A DNA stretch of 64,000 nucleotides from Cerrena zonata (GCA_038087015.1 JASBNA010000028.1:482652-546651); one strand, 5' to 3'; counted from the stretch's first letter, positions 1 through 10,451 are shown. The notes: a model not told the origin generated them from the letters alone. Made by a program: numbers and translations.

Positions 1-882
1 TTAACCACAATAATACCCCAAACATTACTAAAATATACTAATTGTCAAATTCAACAGAATAAATTTGAAAAGTCGAATTACCCATATAATTCGATAACTT
101 CACCTACACCATTACCATTACTGAATAGTAGTGTATATTTTATAATTGGCCATCCCGATGATGAAGTGATGTTTTTCAGTCCTTCATTGATTGAAATAAC
201 CAAGAAGAAACATAATAATGATGTTAAATTAATATGTTTTTCTAAAGGAGATGCGGTTGATGAATCTTTTGGAAAGATACGAGCTGAAGAATTGAAGCAA
301 TCAGCTAGAATTATTGGAATTGAATCAGGAAATGTAATAATACTCGATAATTTTAAAGATGGAATGAATGAACATTGGAGTATTGAAGATATTAATAAAT
401 CATTAATTAATAAAATTGGAACATCTCCACCAAACAAAAAGGATGTGATTTTCATTACATTTGATGATCAAGGAGTTTCCAATCATCCAAACCATATATC
501 ATTATATTATGGAACCAAACATTTTTTCACAAAATATTATCAAAAGAAATATCCCAGTAAACTATATGGTTTGAAGAGTTTAAATTTTCTTGAAAAATAT
601 TCATTTACTCTATTAACCAATGTTGAGTTATTCATTGATCAATTATTTAAATTTATTATCAATAATGTATTAAAATTAAATATCAATATTGATATTAGTT
701 TTTTCAGTAATAATAATCATTCATCATCATCATCAATCAAAGTTTACTCGGATTTGAATATGTTGAGTGTTAGTTATGCAGCAATGGCTTATGGTCACTT
801 TTCACAAATGGTATGGTTTAGATATGGTTGGTTAATTTTTAGTAGATACTTAACATTTAATCATTTAATAGAGTATAATTAG
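1..882 (+). CDS. GPI12: GPI12, GlcNAc-PI de-N-acetylase (5' end outside window)
   Basis: The frame is open from the first base of the window, so the N-terminus is missing; no in-window ATG is the real start. The product is the PIG-L family enzyme that removes the acetyl group from GlcNAc-phosphatidylinositol, the second step of GPI-anchor synthesis at the ER membrane. The family metal-binding motif HPDDE is encoded at 151-165, followed by VMFFSP. A second family region with HPNH, typical of the active-site histidines, is encoded near 484-495. The C-terminus (AAMAYGHFSQMVWFRYGWL) matches the family's usual end. The stop at 880-882 lies one base from the stop of the convergent ARP6. Identity is firm; only the N-terminal membrane anchor cannot be judged. 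Confidence 0.9.
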   Translation, partial: LTTIIPQTLLKYTNCQIQQNKFEKSNYPYNSITSPTPLPLLNSSVYFIIGHPDDEVMFFSPSLIEITKKKHNNDVKLICFSKGDAVDESFGKIRAEELKQSARIIGIESGNVIILDNFKDGMNEHWSIEDINKSLINKIGTSPPNKKDVIFITFDDQGVSNHPNHISLYYGTKHFFTKYYQKKYPSKLYGLKSLNFLEKYSFTLLTNVELFIDQLFKFIINNVLKLNINIDISFFSNNNHSSSSSIKVYSDLNMLSVSYAAMAYGHFSQMVWFRYGWLIFSRYLTFNHLIEYN

Positions 883-883
883 T

Positions 884-2137
884 TTAATTTATAATATTTT
901 CAAAACCAAAATGATTTTGACACCAGTTTGAACCATGTTCAAAATATTCTTTTCTAGATATACTTAATTTATCAATAATATCATTATTTACTAAATTTAA
1001 CCCACCATGCCAATTTACTTCATCATAATTCTTGAATAAATTTGGTTTTGATTTAACAATCCAGTCACCGGGTAATTCTTTTTTCAACTCATAAAGTATC
1101 CTTTCCTTAAAATTAGATAAATTAGTGGTACCACCAACAAAAGTTATATTACCCGATAATAAAGGCCTGGTAATCTCGGGACACGACATGATTGATTCAA
1201 CAATTAAATCAATGATATTCTTGAAAGGTGTAGATTGGATCATTGAATTATTAGCAGAAGTTGAATTATTATCAAAAATAACCTCGGGATGAAATATCGA
1301 TTCCGGAACACTAAATCGTTCATCAAATAATTTTAATGATTGGACATCTTGTGATAACTCTGTATCTTTGGTACGTACATATCCAGTAATTGTAGTCTTG
1401 AAGTCCGGTAATACAAATTCACATTTAGAGTCTAATTTATTTTGTAAAATTTTATTGAAATCATTAGCAACAAAACATGTTTGTTCTTTAATAGTATTGA
1501 TTAATAAAGGCTCATCAGTTATATCATAATGTCGAAATGAAATTAAATCTCTTAATAATCCATTCAATAATTTACCCCCGATTGGTAATTTTTTAACTCC
1601 TTTCCACCAAACTTTCTGATAAATTACTGGGATTATCCAGGTTGATTGGAATCCAGAATCAATTATTAAATTGAAATCATTTGGCTCTGCTTCAGTTCTA
1701 TTCAGCCACGGCGCTAGCGATGCCGGGGCACATCTATAATACTCATTGAACCCATACTCTTCAAATATTATTTGGTCAGTATTGATTGATAATTGGGGTA
1801 ATTGAAATGGGGTTTCAGTTAATGTTAAATGTATCGATGATAAATCTAGCTCCTTCTTGGGTGATAACTTATCTAAAGTATAGTCCCAGATTGGTTTCTC
1901 TGTTTCCCATGAAGTCAAATGCCCTTGCTCGTGCGGTCTTTTGATATTTATCCCACTATAGTTGTTCGTTTGCGTTAAGTAGTCATTACCAATATATATC
2001 AATCCATCTTTCGTTCTTGATATCGAATTCTGGGTTTTCAATGCATTCAATGCATTGTTTTCGTTATAGTCGCCAGTACTGAAGCCAGCCTTGATGCTAT
2101 ATGACCCATTATCAACAACCAAGTACTGTTGGGACAT
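884..2137 (-). CDS. ARP6: ARP6, actin-related protein of the SWR1 complex
   Basis: A 417-residue actin-fold protein, close to the length of yeast Arp6 (438 aa). The nucleotide-pocket start VVDNGSYSIKAGFS is near residue 7. An Arp6-type segment IKRPHEQGHLTSWETEKPIW lies around residues 64-83, and a second actin-fold block, NLIIDSGFQSTW, near residue 156. Arp6 with Swc6 and Swc2 helps the SWR1 remodeller load H2A.Z into nucleosomes (family knowledge). The start is the ATG at 2135-2137. The gene is convergent with GPI12 with almost no 3' spacing. No breaks were seen. Confidence 0.92.
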   Translation of the reverse strand: MSQQYLVVDNGSYSIKAGFSTGDYNENNALNALKTQNSISRTKDGLIYIGNDYLTQTNNYSGINIKRPHEQGHLTSWETEKPIWDYTLDKLSPKKELDLSSIHLTLTETPFQLPQLSINTDQIIFEEYGFNEYYRCAPASLAPWLNRTEAEPNDFNLIIDSGFQSTWIIPVIYQKVWWKGVKKLPIGGKLLNGLLRDLISFRHYDITDEPLLINTIKEQTCFVANDFNKILQNKLDSKCEFVLPDFKTTITGYVRTKDTELSQDVQSLKLFDERFSVPESIFHPEVIFDNNSTSANNSMIQSTPFKNIIDLIVESIMSCPEITRPLLSGNITFVGGTTNLSNFKERILYELKKELPGDWIVKSKPNLFKNYDEVNWHGGLNLVNNDIIDKLSISRKEYFEHGSNWCQNHFGFENIIN

Positions 2138-3031
2138 CCTTCGACCTGGTAATGCAGTAATTGAATCGGTATTTATGTCTTGATGCCTGAAAAATTATTG
2201 TTATATCTCTGGTGTCTGGGTGTTGTGTTTGATTCGAACACGACCTTTTTTTATTCAATTAAAAAGTCACCAATAATACTCTATGCTATAGCATGGCTAC
2301 ATTGTTTATGATTCTATGTGATAATTAATTGGAGTCGTTTCCCGTGTGTCCATTCAATTGGGTTATCAATTTTTATTTGTGCCCGTTATTTCACGTGTAC
2401 ATAGGTTCTACCTTCAAAAAAATGTGGAGACAAAAGAACGGCTGACTCCAAAGGAACCTCCTGACTCAACCACGGCGTACTCCGTTGGTGCCACTAGACT
2501 TTGGACAATTCCAAAAGATTCTTACAATTGAAGTATGAAAATTAGACTGCTTGTTTATCGGCGATGGTTTGATAATTGCGCTTTGTGCTCCGTAAACGGA
2601 GCTTAAAATTGCAACCTGAACCCATAAACCAGGTTATCTCCAAAAAACAATGTTGCTTTTGGAAAGAAAACCAATACCTACGGTTTTTCTATGTAGTTAT
2701 AGAGGAATCCCTCCAGTACTTGACGAATTCACTGAGAGATGAGTTCAGATGAAGCCAATTTTGTCTTGATTTTTTTTTTTTCTCTTTATGTGCGAGAGTC
2801 AGCTAATTTTTCAAAAGCTTCTTCTATTATCAAAAGCTTCTTCACTTCTCGAACGCTTGAGTTTGTAATCCATATTCTTGTTGTTTTCACGGGAAGGTCC
2901 GTCAGCCTTTGGAATTAATGTTACTGTGTTGTTAGAAAGAAATACCCAATAGTTTAGACATAAAGAGTTACCAGAATCTCTTATAGCCACAATTTTTGAC
3001 TAATTCATCTAAAGAATTAAAGGGGACCAAG
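2138..3031. other. Divergent intergenic region ARP6 / LDB19
   Basis: An 894-base divergent promoter region. It holds a CACGTG E-box at 2392-2397, a run of hairpins at 2500-2713 (listed separately), and pyrimidine-rich and poly-T tracts around 2769-2786. An open frame at 2346-2531 has no ATG and no recognisable protein, so it is not called. No tRNA or intron-containing gene was recognised. Confidence 0.6.
2500..2713. repeat. Series of consecutive short inverted repeats (hairpin train)
   Basis: Five or six inverted repeats follow one another within about 215 bases. They are TTTGGA/TCCAAA (2500-2505, 2510-2515), GCTCCG/CGGAGC with a TAAA loop (2587-2602), AACCTG/CAGGTT (2613-2618, 2630-2635), TCCAAAA/TTTTGGA (2639-2645, 2657-2663) with an inner CAA/TTG pair, AAAACC/GGTTTT (2667-2672, 2682-2687) extendable by AG/CT over a bulge, and GAGG/CCTC (2702-2713). 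This is denser than chance would give. They lie in the upstream region of LDB19. A structured leader or an unrecognised non-coding RNA are both possible; I match it to no known RNA family. Confidence 0.45.
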
Positions 3032-5251
3032 ATGCCTTTACTTTCCCGTGTGTTGAACCAGCATGCAGAGAAGAAACACGATAAGTCAGAAGGATCGGGA
3101 TCTTCGAACCACCACAAGCCTTTGCTTTCTCCAACCATGTCCCAGAATCACCTTTCGGGTCTTGCATCCTCTTCAACATCTGCCAATTCCCCCAGCTTAA
3201 CCATGTCCATCAATGTTGAATCTCCTCCTATAATTCTATATGGGCAGCCTCATGAATCGTCTGGCTCGATTATTTCGGGTCTCTTGTCGCTTGATATCAA
3301 GCTTCCACAAGCTGGCCAGCTTCATCCAACATCCTCGCATCCGACTCCAACGCAATCCCATTCGAATTCAAGGGTTTCAACTCCAGTAAGAGAACTTTCT
3401 TCTCCAAACTTAACCACGGTGTCGTCTCACGCTTCAATGGCTTCGCTTGCAACCAATACCCCTCCTCCTTTTGAAGAATTTGAATTGGAAAGTGTAACTT
3501 TGCTGCTTGTCCAAACCATTAGATATACTCGACCATTTTTAATTCCTTCTTCATCGGTAAACTCTTGCAAAGACTGTTCGGTGAAAAAGAATGTATTGGC
3601 TCGTTGGGATGTTTTAACTTTGAGGACCCTGTTTTCAATGGGTACTCACGCATATCCGTTTTCCCATTTATTGCCTGGTTCATTACCAGCATCTTCTAAA
3701 ATTGGATCAATTCACTCTCATTCATACGTTAAGTATGATTTGATTGCAGTTGCCAAATCTCCCAACAGTTCTAAAGATATATCGGTTAAATTACCATTAA
3801 ATATTTCAAGATCAATACTTAGGGGTCCTGATCGTAATTCACTTCGAGTATTTCCTCCAACTGAAATCAAAGCAAGTGCAGTTCTACCTAGTGTTGTTTA
3901 TCCCAAATCGAGTTTCCCAATTGAATTAAAATTAGATAACATTGTTAGTAATAATTCTGATAGAAGATGGAGAATGAGAAAATTGAATTGGAGAATAGAA
4001 GAGCATATTAAAATTAAAGCAGATACTTGTGCAAAACATCAATCTAAATTGAACAGTATTGAAGAATCCCAAAAAAAAGTTATTCTACATAGAGAGTTAA
4101 AATCTGGATCATCTCATGGTAATTCTACCGATAATCATGGTAATTCGGGTAATGGTCCAAGTAAAAGTAGTGGACTTCATCATAGTACCATTCAAACCAA
4201 TATGTTTTTATCAACCTGTCCTAGTGCACACTTACAAAGTCAAATTGCTCAACAATTAGAAAATAATGAAAATACTAATCCAGAACACAGAGATATCGAT
4301 ATCCAAGAAGAAAATCCGGAAGTCATTCAACCAACGGGACCTGCAAATGAACTTCGTAATTTTGTTGAAGATTTCATTGCTCCCGTTAACTCAAATAATT
4401 CTAGTATTTCAAATAATAATATAAATAATGGGGAAACTACTGAGGCTTCAAGTGATCCTTTTGATTCAATTGATCCTGCTAAAGAAGAGCTTTATCTTGA
4501 TGAATTGCGAACCATCAACCACGGAGAAATTAAATCAGGCTGGAAATCAGACTTTAGTGGACGAGGGAGAATTGAATTGGTTGCAGATATCAGTGCAATA
4601 AATTCGTCCACCGGATTAACTCGTCATGTTACTAAGAAATCCTCTGATGATCCCAAAACTGATGATCATCATGAAGGATTGAGAAATGGAGCGAACATCG
4701 CTTGTGATATCGATGATCCAAGCTCGGGGATTTATATTAATCATACCTTAATTATAGAAGTTGTTGTTGCAGAAGAATTGATTAGTGCTAACAATACCAA
4801 TACTAGACTTACCCCCGTTACATCAGCATCATCTACAAATGCAACCCCCAACCCTGTTGCAGACTCTCCTAGCTCCAACACAAGACACCAGAGTCATCCA
4901 GTAGGTACTCCAACTGGAGCAGCAAGAGTTCTTCGAATGCAATTCAAGGTTATCTTTACCGAGAGATCCGGATTGGGTATTGCCTGGGACGATGAAGTTC
5001 CTCCAACCTACGAAGATGTTAGAACTCTCAGCCCTCCCACTTACCAAGAAACCAGTGGAACCAGCACTCCAAACTCACTCATGGGCTCGTCCTTTTTAAC
5101 TCCTCCTCCAATGGCTGCTCATCGTAGCACCCCAGGAGTAATCTACGGAATAGGTGACACTCCCGTATACGGTACGTTTGGTGGCTCGAACCAAAGAAGT
5201 ATCGATGGAATGGTTGATTTGGATGAACGCATCCAAGAATTCACTCTATAA
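3032..5251 (+). CDS. LDB19: LDB19/ART1-type alpha-arrestin, Rsp5 adaptor
   Basis: The first ATG in frame is 3032, giving about 739 residues; the frame opens further upstream only through a TTG codon. The protein is an alpha-arrestin of the Art1 group, which recruits the ubiquitin ligase Rsp5 to plasma-membrane amino-acid permeases for endocytosis. The arrestin core runs from about residue 150 (the ELESVTLLLVQTIRYTRPF block). Two PPxY motifs that bind Rsp5 WW domains lie near the C-terminus: PPTYEDV around residue 656 and PPTYQET around residue 668. Ser/Thr-rich low-complexity segments fill the N-terminus and a middle insert. Identity as Ldb19 rests on the core sequence and length (818 aa in S. 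cerevisiae). Confidence 0.88.
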   Translation: MPLLSRVLNQHAEKKHDKSEGSGSSNHHKPLLSPTMSQNHLSGLASSSTSANSPSLTMSINVESPPIILYGQPHESSGSIISGLLSLDIKLPQAGQLHPTSSHPTPTQSHSNSRVSTPVRELSSPNLTTVSSHASMASLATNTPPPFEEFELESVTLLLVQTIRYTRPFLIPSSSVNSCKDCSVKKNVLARWDVLTLRTLFSMGTHAYPFSHLLPGSLPASSKIGSIHSHSYVKYDLIAVAKSPNSSKDISVKLPLNISRSILRGPDRNSLRVFPPTEIKASAVLPSVVYPKSSFPIELKLDNIVSNNSDRRWRMRKLNWRIEEHIKIKADTCAKHQSKLNSIEESQKKVILHRELKSGSSHGNSTDNHGNSGNGPSKSSGLHHSTIQTNMFLSTCPSAHLQSQIAQQLENNENTNPEHRDIDIQEENPEVIQPTGPANELRNFVEDFIAPVNSNNSSISNNNINNGETTEASSDPFDSIDPAKEELYLDELRTINHGEIKSGWKSDFSGRGRIELVADISAINSSTGLTRHVTKKSSDDPKTDDHHEGLRNGANIACDIDDPSSGIYINHTLIIEVVVAEELISANNTNTRLTPVTSASSTNATPNPVADSPSSNTRHQSHPVGTPTGAARVLRMQFKVIFTERSGLGIAWDDEVPPTYEDVRTLSPPTYQETSGTSTPNSLMGSSFLTPPPMAAHRSTPGVIYGIGDTPVYGTFGGSNQRSIDGMVDLDERIQEFTL

Positions 5252-6377
5252 ATTTCAATTCTTGTCCTAATTTCCTTCTTGTATCCTATTTTTTTCACTT
5301 CTTCTTACTGTCATTTCACTCTTCTTTCAATATATTCTGTACCAAACGACTTCCTTCTTCTTTTGTGTAGCATATTTTGTGTTTGTACAAACCTCGTCTA
5401 AACCGCTATAAACAAGAAGATGAATCCCGCTATCACTGGCTTCTACCATAAACCAGGGTGCATTTTGTTTTTCAGAGTCTTTATTTATGTATATTTTTCC
5501 TAATTATTCATCTTCTTTTCCTTCTCTTATCTTTTATTTACCATCTTTTTCACAAAACAAGACCAAATATCCTTTGATCAAGATGCAACACTTATGTACT
5601 TCAACTTAAATCTTGACAAGAAACGAATTACAAAACACTAAAATAATAATGGTTTTTGCAAAATTCAATTCATCTCGCGTTGCAAAATAACTCTACAGCC
5701 AGCATCTTCTCTTGTTCCACCTATTGCACTGGTCTACCACCCCACCCCACGTCTGACGTCTGTACAAAAGGCAATCTTACAAAGACCAGGAAGACTTTTC
5801 CCAAGTATGAAGACCTGGTGAAGACCTGGTGAAGCTCCCGTGCCTTTTGCTATGGTCTCTGCTCTGAACTGCACACAATTCTAAAGGAAAGAAAGGAAAA
5901 AAAAAATTTACATTTTTTTCTTAGAGCTATCAACAGGAGTTTGATAATCAATTGCTTCTTCTTCTTTTCTACTTATGAAATACTGTTGGTAAGGTATACC
6001 TCTTAAGCCGTTACTCTCTTTGATAGTATATATCTAGGCAAATTGAAGTTGTGTTTGCAATCAATCGTGTCTGAAGTAATTTCTCTTTTTTTTTTTTTTT
6101 TTTGAATTTCAAAGTAGAGTTACATCACAAGCCTGCGAATCGTTGAAACTTTTTCCAATTGTCAATTCTTGAAGGTATACTGAGTGGGTTATAGGAATCT
6201 GGTTCAATTGTTGTGTGGCCGAATAGAGATAACTTGTTTTGTCGATTGTTGGTTGGAAGCGTGTAAAATACCAACCGAAGAAGAGAAAAGTCTGGGTTTG
6301 AAAACTGGAAAGTTCAGAAAAGTCTTGGTTAAAAGAACGGAAAACAATATTGGCATTCTTCCTGCTAATCGTCAGCA
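5252..6377. other. Intergenic region LDB19 - PSK, long kinase leader
   Basis: This 1126-base stretch has no supportable gene. It contains a poly-T run of about 18 at 6085-6102, a short tandem duplication of GAAGACCTGGT near 5808-5830, and a 9-bp inverted repeat CAAAAGGCA (5765-5773) / TGCCTTTTG (5841-5849) that encloses ACCAGG/CCTGGT arms. Open frames at 6184-6423 and, on the minus strand, at 6109-6555 overlap the kinase start and look like shadows. Confidence 0.55.
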
Positions 6378-9300
6378 ATGGGTCATAGTGAAAGCTGGAG
6401 GGATAATGCTTTACCCAATGTAAGCGTTGAAGGGGCATCCTCCAATCATTGTACATCCCCAAAGGTAGATCGGTCTCCCAAGACACCAAAATCTCCTTCA
6501 TTTTACTTGGGTGAGGAGGAAGATAAGGCTGGTAATGATATTCAGAAGCCATCAATCAATATTTCCAATTACAATCTGTCTTCAGAATTGAAGGTTCCTA
6601 AAAGACAAGATAAATTACCCCCGGGTAGACAAAAATTATCGATTAGCACAAATCTTCATCCTTCTCGAAATACCAACTCGAGCTCATTTTTGGATTCTCA
6701 GCTGGTTGCTTCTTCTCAAAGAGAACCTTTTTCTAATATCGATAATATTTTACAATTCCCAATTGAATCTTCTCATGCTTATTCATATGCACATCTTTCT
6801 CCAAATTCTTTGGCTCTAAGACTCAATGTTTTGAAGAGATCTTTACAAATATTGAAGGATAGACCCAGTTTATATAAATCAATGAGTGTCAATCGTGAAA
6901 ATAATGATGATTCTTTAACCACCACCACAACTAACGAAGGTGATTTCCCTTCAATCGATCCAATGATGAAAAAGCCAAATCCAAATGCTAGATATAGCGT
7001 AAGCAGTATCGGTAGCAATAGTTCTTATGATAGTGATAACGTCAAGTTATCCCAATTAATTAATTATAATGATACCGATGATAAATTATTGAATTCTTTC
7101 AAATCTGGTAATCGACCATCTTCCTTTTATAGAAATCCTCTGGCAAATAATAGTGGTGACTTGTATTTACCTATTCCAGATCAAACTAATAATCTTAATA
7201 ATAACAATAAATTGAAACTACAATCAAATGCATCATCTGCCGCTTTGGCAGCTTTTTTCAGACCTCCAATGAAAAGATCTGATAGTTTACCTGTCAATCA
7301 ATTATATTCTCATAAATTTGCATCCGCTTCATCTCTTGAACTTCAATCTCCTGAAATGAAAGAATCTAAATCTCGTTCTGCATCAACTTCTTCAACAAAA
7401 GATTCAAAAATTCAAAAATCAAATAAACGAGTTAATAAAGATTTAAAAGATATCGTGCAATTACTTGAAGATGATGAACTGGCTTTAGCTAATCATACAG
7501 ATATTGCTTCCACTCTACATGATTTATCCCTTTCCTCGAATAAAGAAGAAGATCAACGGTTAAAACAAGATTTCTTGAAAAATAAATTAATCTATGCTTT
7601 AGCTACTCCTTTTGTTGAAACTTCAGTAATGACTTCAGCTTTGTTGGGTGCTCCTAGCTCCGCTTCATCTGCTGCGATAACTCCTCTATCGTCAAACTTC
7701 AAACAATCGGGCTCCGCTAGTTATTTTAACCAAAATTTTTCTTCCGCTACTTTAAATTCTTTGAATATAACTCCATCGGTTACTCAACCTGCATCAGCCA
7801 TTCCTGGATCTAAAGGTAACAATCGTACTTTTCATTCGATTTCTCTGGGTAAACACGCTGCTCCCCAATCTGTTTTCACAGTTGAAATTGATAGTCCCTG
7901 GTCTTTGAAAGCTGCTAATGATTTGGCTTGCTTGATGTTTGGTGTCTCAAAAAATACAATAAGAAATTTGACCTTAATGGATCTTATCGCTCCTCAATTT
8001 AGAAATTTTGTCACTGAAAGATTAACTCGCGTAAGCAATAGTGTTGGATTGAAATTTAAATCTAAAAATCAAGAAAGAAGTGCATCCCTTAACATTATAT
8101 TCGCTGGTGAAATTATAGCAATTTCAAGACCCGGTGATAAACAGTATGCTTGGACTTCTATGTGGGCTAAAAGGAGGGGTGATCTCATTATCATTATGTT
8201 TGATCAAATTCCTTGTGATGCTTTCGATGTTGTTATCCTGTGTGATAAAGAAAAATATACCGAAGAAGGCTACAAGATTCAATCAATAGATGAAATTGCT
8301 GGGAAACTTATTAATAAAAGGAACCGTGATAATATTAATCGAGTTGAAGGTTTAAGTGAAGCCATTGATAAAGATTTGAAACAAAATAATGACGACCCTG
8401 AGGATAATAGTGGCTTCATAAATTACTATTTACCGCAAGATATATCAGACAGTGAAAAAATTAATAGAACCCGTTATTATACTCTTCAAATCGATGGTGA
8501 TGAAAATGGTAATATACCTTGTGCAGTTACTTCGAATCCGCTCGAGATAAATCCTGATAAATACGAAATTAAGTTAAAGTTTCACACTTTGCCATATATT
8601 GCTGGTATTTTTGTCTTAAGAGCTACTGATTTGAAAATTTTATCTTGTAATAATGCCATCGCTAAAAATTTATTTGGTCGCTCATTTGACGAATTGACAC
8701 AACAATCAATAGATTATATAATACCTAAATTTTCAGAGATTTTACAAACTGGGTTAGAAATGAATGATGATGCTTTCAATATAGTCCCTGGTTTAGTATT
8801 ACCTGAGCATTTTTTTAGAAGGTATGATGCTGTGTTGCGTTATGAAAATGAAGCAGAACTCGATGATAATGATGAACCATTAAGTGAAGAGGAATTATTT
8901 TTAGGCTCTCACGGTATTGTTGGTCTTCATAGGGATGGGAAACCACTTTTTATAGATGTTCAATTGAGAGTTTCCGCAAATGATACCTACGTTTTATGGG
9001 TTACTTATTCAAGACAATCTAGTAAAAACAATCATGATGTTTCTAAAGAACTCAATAAATTGAGTACTACTACTTCGTCTCTATCTTTATCCACTACATC
9101 GACAGAGAAATCACCAGGTTTTAAACGTTCAAGGTTGAATAGCAGTGATGACATTGACGATGTTGGCCTTCCTTCTCAATTGAAGTTGCTTCCTGATAAC
9201 GAAGCTGATATACTAGAATTGAGTTATAGCAGTGCCGAGGTTAGTCGTCAAAATAGTACAAGAAGACCAAAAGCAAATACTTTTGCCATCCCAATAAGAC

Positions 9301-10451
9301 ACCTTAACGATGCATTGGCTGACGCAGTAAGCCCTGAAAGGATTGTTTCAAAACCTAACTCGAAAAATAGAACTATTTCCAACAATGACTCTATTATGAG
9401 TCGAGATGATGATAGTCGCTCTTCTAGTCCCACAAACACCGCCGCTAGTAGTACTTCGGGAATTGATTCAAATACTGGTAATAAAGAGACGGAAGAAAAA
9501 GACCAGGGAGCCAGATCCCCAGCACTTGGGGAGATCATGTCTTATAAGAAATATTCCGAAGAAGCAATTCTAAATCTAGAGAATACTGTATTAGCAGAAA
9601 AAATGGAGAAGTCTACCCAATGGCCCCAAAAAATTGGTGCCAAAAAGAGATCAAAGAAATTCTCCGAATTTAATGTTTTAAAAGACATGGGTGAAGGTGC
9701 TTATGGTAAAGTTGTTTTGGCTCAACACAAAGAAGATTCCGTATATAAAATTATTATCAAGTGTATTGATAAAGAGAGAATCTTGGTCGATACCTGGGTA
9801 CGAGACAGATCCTTGGGTACCATACCTTCTGAAATTCAAATCATGGCTTTTTTAAATAATGAACCTCATCCAAATATTATGAGAATCATTGATTATTTTG
9901 AAGATCCAAAGTATTATTATTTGGAGACTCCCATCTTCGGAGATCCACCAGCAATCGATTTATTTGATTTCATCGAAATCAAAAAGGATATGACTGAGCT
10001 AGAATGCCAGTTTATTTTCAAACAAATTGTTCTGGCCATTTATCATCTACACAAAAATGGTATAGTTCATCGTGATATTAAAGATGAAAACATTATAGTC
10101 GACGAAAACGGAATAATCAAATTGATAGACTTTGGAAGTGCTGGTTACACTAAACTGGGTCCTTTTGATGTTTTCGTTGGAACTATAGATTATGCATCTC
10201 CTGAAGTATTACGAGGTGAAAAGTATGAAGGGAAACCACAAGATATTTGGGCTTTGGGTATCTTGTTATACACCTTACTTTATAAAGAAAATCCTTTCTA
10301 TAATGTGGATGAAATTATGGAAGGTGATTTAAGAGTTCCTGGCGTTATTAGCGATAAGTCTTTGAACCTTATCAAAAGAATTCTCAATAAAGAAGTCGAT
10401 CAGAGACCTACGATAACAGACATTGTTGAAGATGAATGGTTGGACATCTAA
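6378..10451 (+). CDS. PSK1: PAS-domain serine/threonine kinase (Psk1/Psk2)
   Basis: 1357 residues, the same length class as S. cerevisiae Psk1 (1356 aa). Two PAS-like regions lie near residues 490-560 and 730-805. The kinase domain is C-terminal from about residue 1095: glycine loop GEGAYGKVVLA, catalytic HRDIKDEN (about 1231), DFGSA (about 1251), APE-loop equivalent ASPEVL and PQDIWALGILLYTLL. PAS kinases sense metabolic state and phosphorylate sugar-partitioning and translation targets such as Ugp1 (family knowledge). The long N-terminus is Ser/Asn-rich and disordered. CTG codons at 10032-10034 and 10155-10157 fall where relatives have small or Ser residues, supporting CUG=Ser. Psk1 and Psk2 are paralogues only in post-duplication yeasts, so the symbol marks the family. 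Confidence 0.93.
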   Translation: MGHSESWRDNALPNVSVEGASSNHCTSPKVDRSPKTPKSPSFYLGEEEDKAGNDIQKPSINISNYNLSSELKVPKRQDKLPPGRQKLSISTNLHPSRNTNSSSFLDSQLVASSQREPFSNIDNILQFPIESSHAYSYAHLSPNSLALRLNVLKRSLQILKDRPSLYKSMSVNRENNDDSLTTTTTNEGDFPSIDPMMKKPNPNARYSVSSIGSNSSYDSDNVKLSQLINYNDTDDKLLNSFKSGNRPSSFYRNPLANNSGDLYLPIPDQTNNLNNNNKLKLQSNASSAALAAFFRPPMKRSDSLPVNQLYSHKFASASSLELQSPEMKESKSRSASTSSTKDSKIQKSNKRVNKDLKDIVQLLEDDELALANHTDIASTLHDLSLSSNKEEDQRLKQDFLKNKLIYALATPFVETSVMTSALLGAPSSASSAAITPLSSNFKQSGSASYFNQNFSSATLNSLNITPSVTQPASAIPGSKGNNRTFHSISLGKHAAPQSVFTVEIDSPWSLKAANDLACLMFGVSKNTIRNLTLMDLIAPQFRNFVTERLTRVSNSVGLKFKSKNQERSASLNIIFAGEIIAISRPGDKQYAWTSMWAKRRGDLIIIMFDQIPCDAFDVVILCDKEKYTEEGYKIQSIDEIAGKLINKRNRDNINRVEGLSEAIDKDLKQNNDDPEDNSGFINYYLPQDISDSEKINRTRYYTLQIDGDENGNIPCAVTSNPLEINPDKYEIKLKFHTLPYIAGIFVLRATDLKILSCNNAIAKNLFGRSFDELTQQSIDYIIPKFSEILQTGLEMNDDAFNIVPGLVLPEHFFRRYDAVLRYENEAELDDNDEPLSEEELFLGSHGIVGLHRDGKPLFIDVQLRVSANDTYVLWVTYSRQSSKNNHDVSKELNKLSTTTSSLSLSTTSTEKSPGFKRSRLNSSDDIDDVGLPSQLKLLPDNEADILELSYSSAEVSRQNSTRRPKANTFAIPIRHLNDALADAVSPERIVSKPNSKNRTISNNDSIMSRDDDSRSSSPTNTAASSTSGIDSNTGNKETEEKDQGARSPALGEIMSYKKYSEEAILNLENTVLAEKMEKSTQWPQKIGAKKRSKKFSEFNVLKDMGEGAYGKVVLAQHKEDSVYKIIIKCIDKERILVDTWVRDRSLGTIPSEIQIMAFLNNEPHPNIMRIIDYFEDPKYYYLETPIFGDPPAIDLFDFIEIKKDMTELECQFIFKQIVLAIYHLHKNGIVHRDIKDENIIVDENGIIKLIDFGSAGYTKLGPFDVFVGTIDYASPEVLRGEKYEGKPQDIWALGILLYTLLYKENPFYNVDEIMEGDLRVPGVISDKSLNLIKRILNKEVDQRPTITDIVEDEWLDI

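Noticed and set aside
2346..2531. 61-codon frame upstream of LDB19
   Set aside because: Begins with GTG, not ATG, and has no protein-like pattern; it lies in the hairpin-rich promoter region.
6109..6555. 148-codon minus-strand frame over the PSK start
   Set aside because: Antisense shadow of the leader and first codons of PSK.
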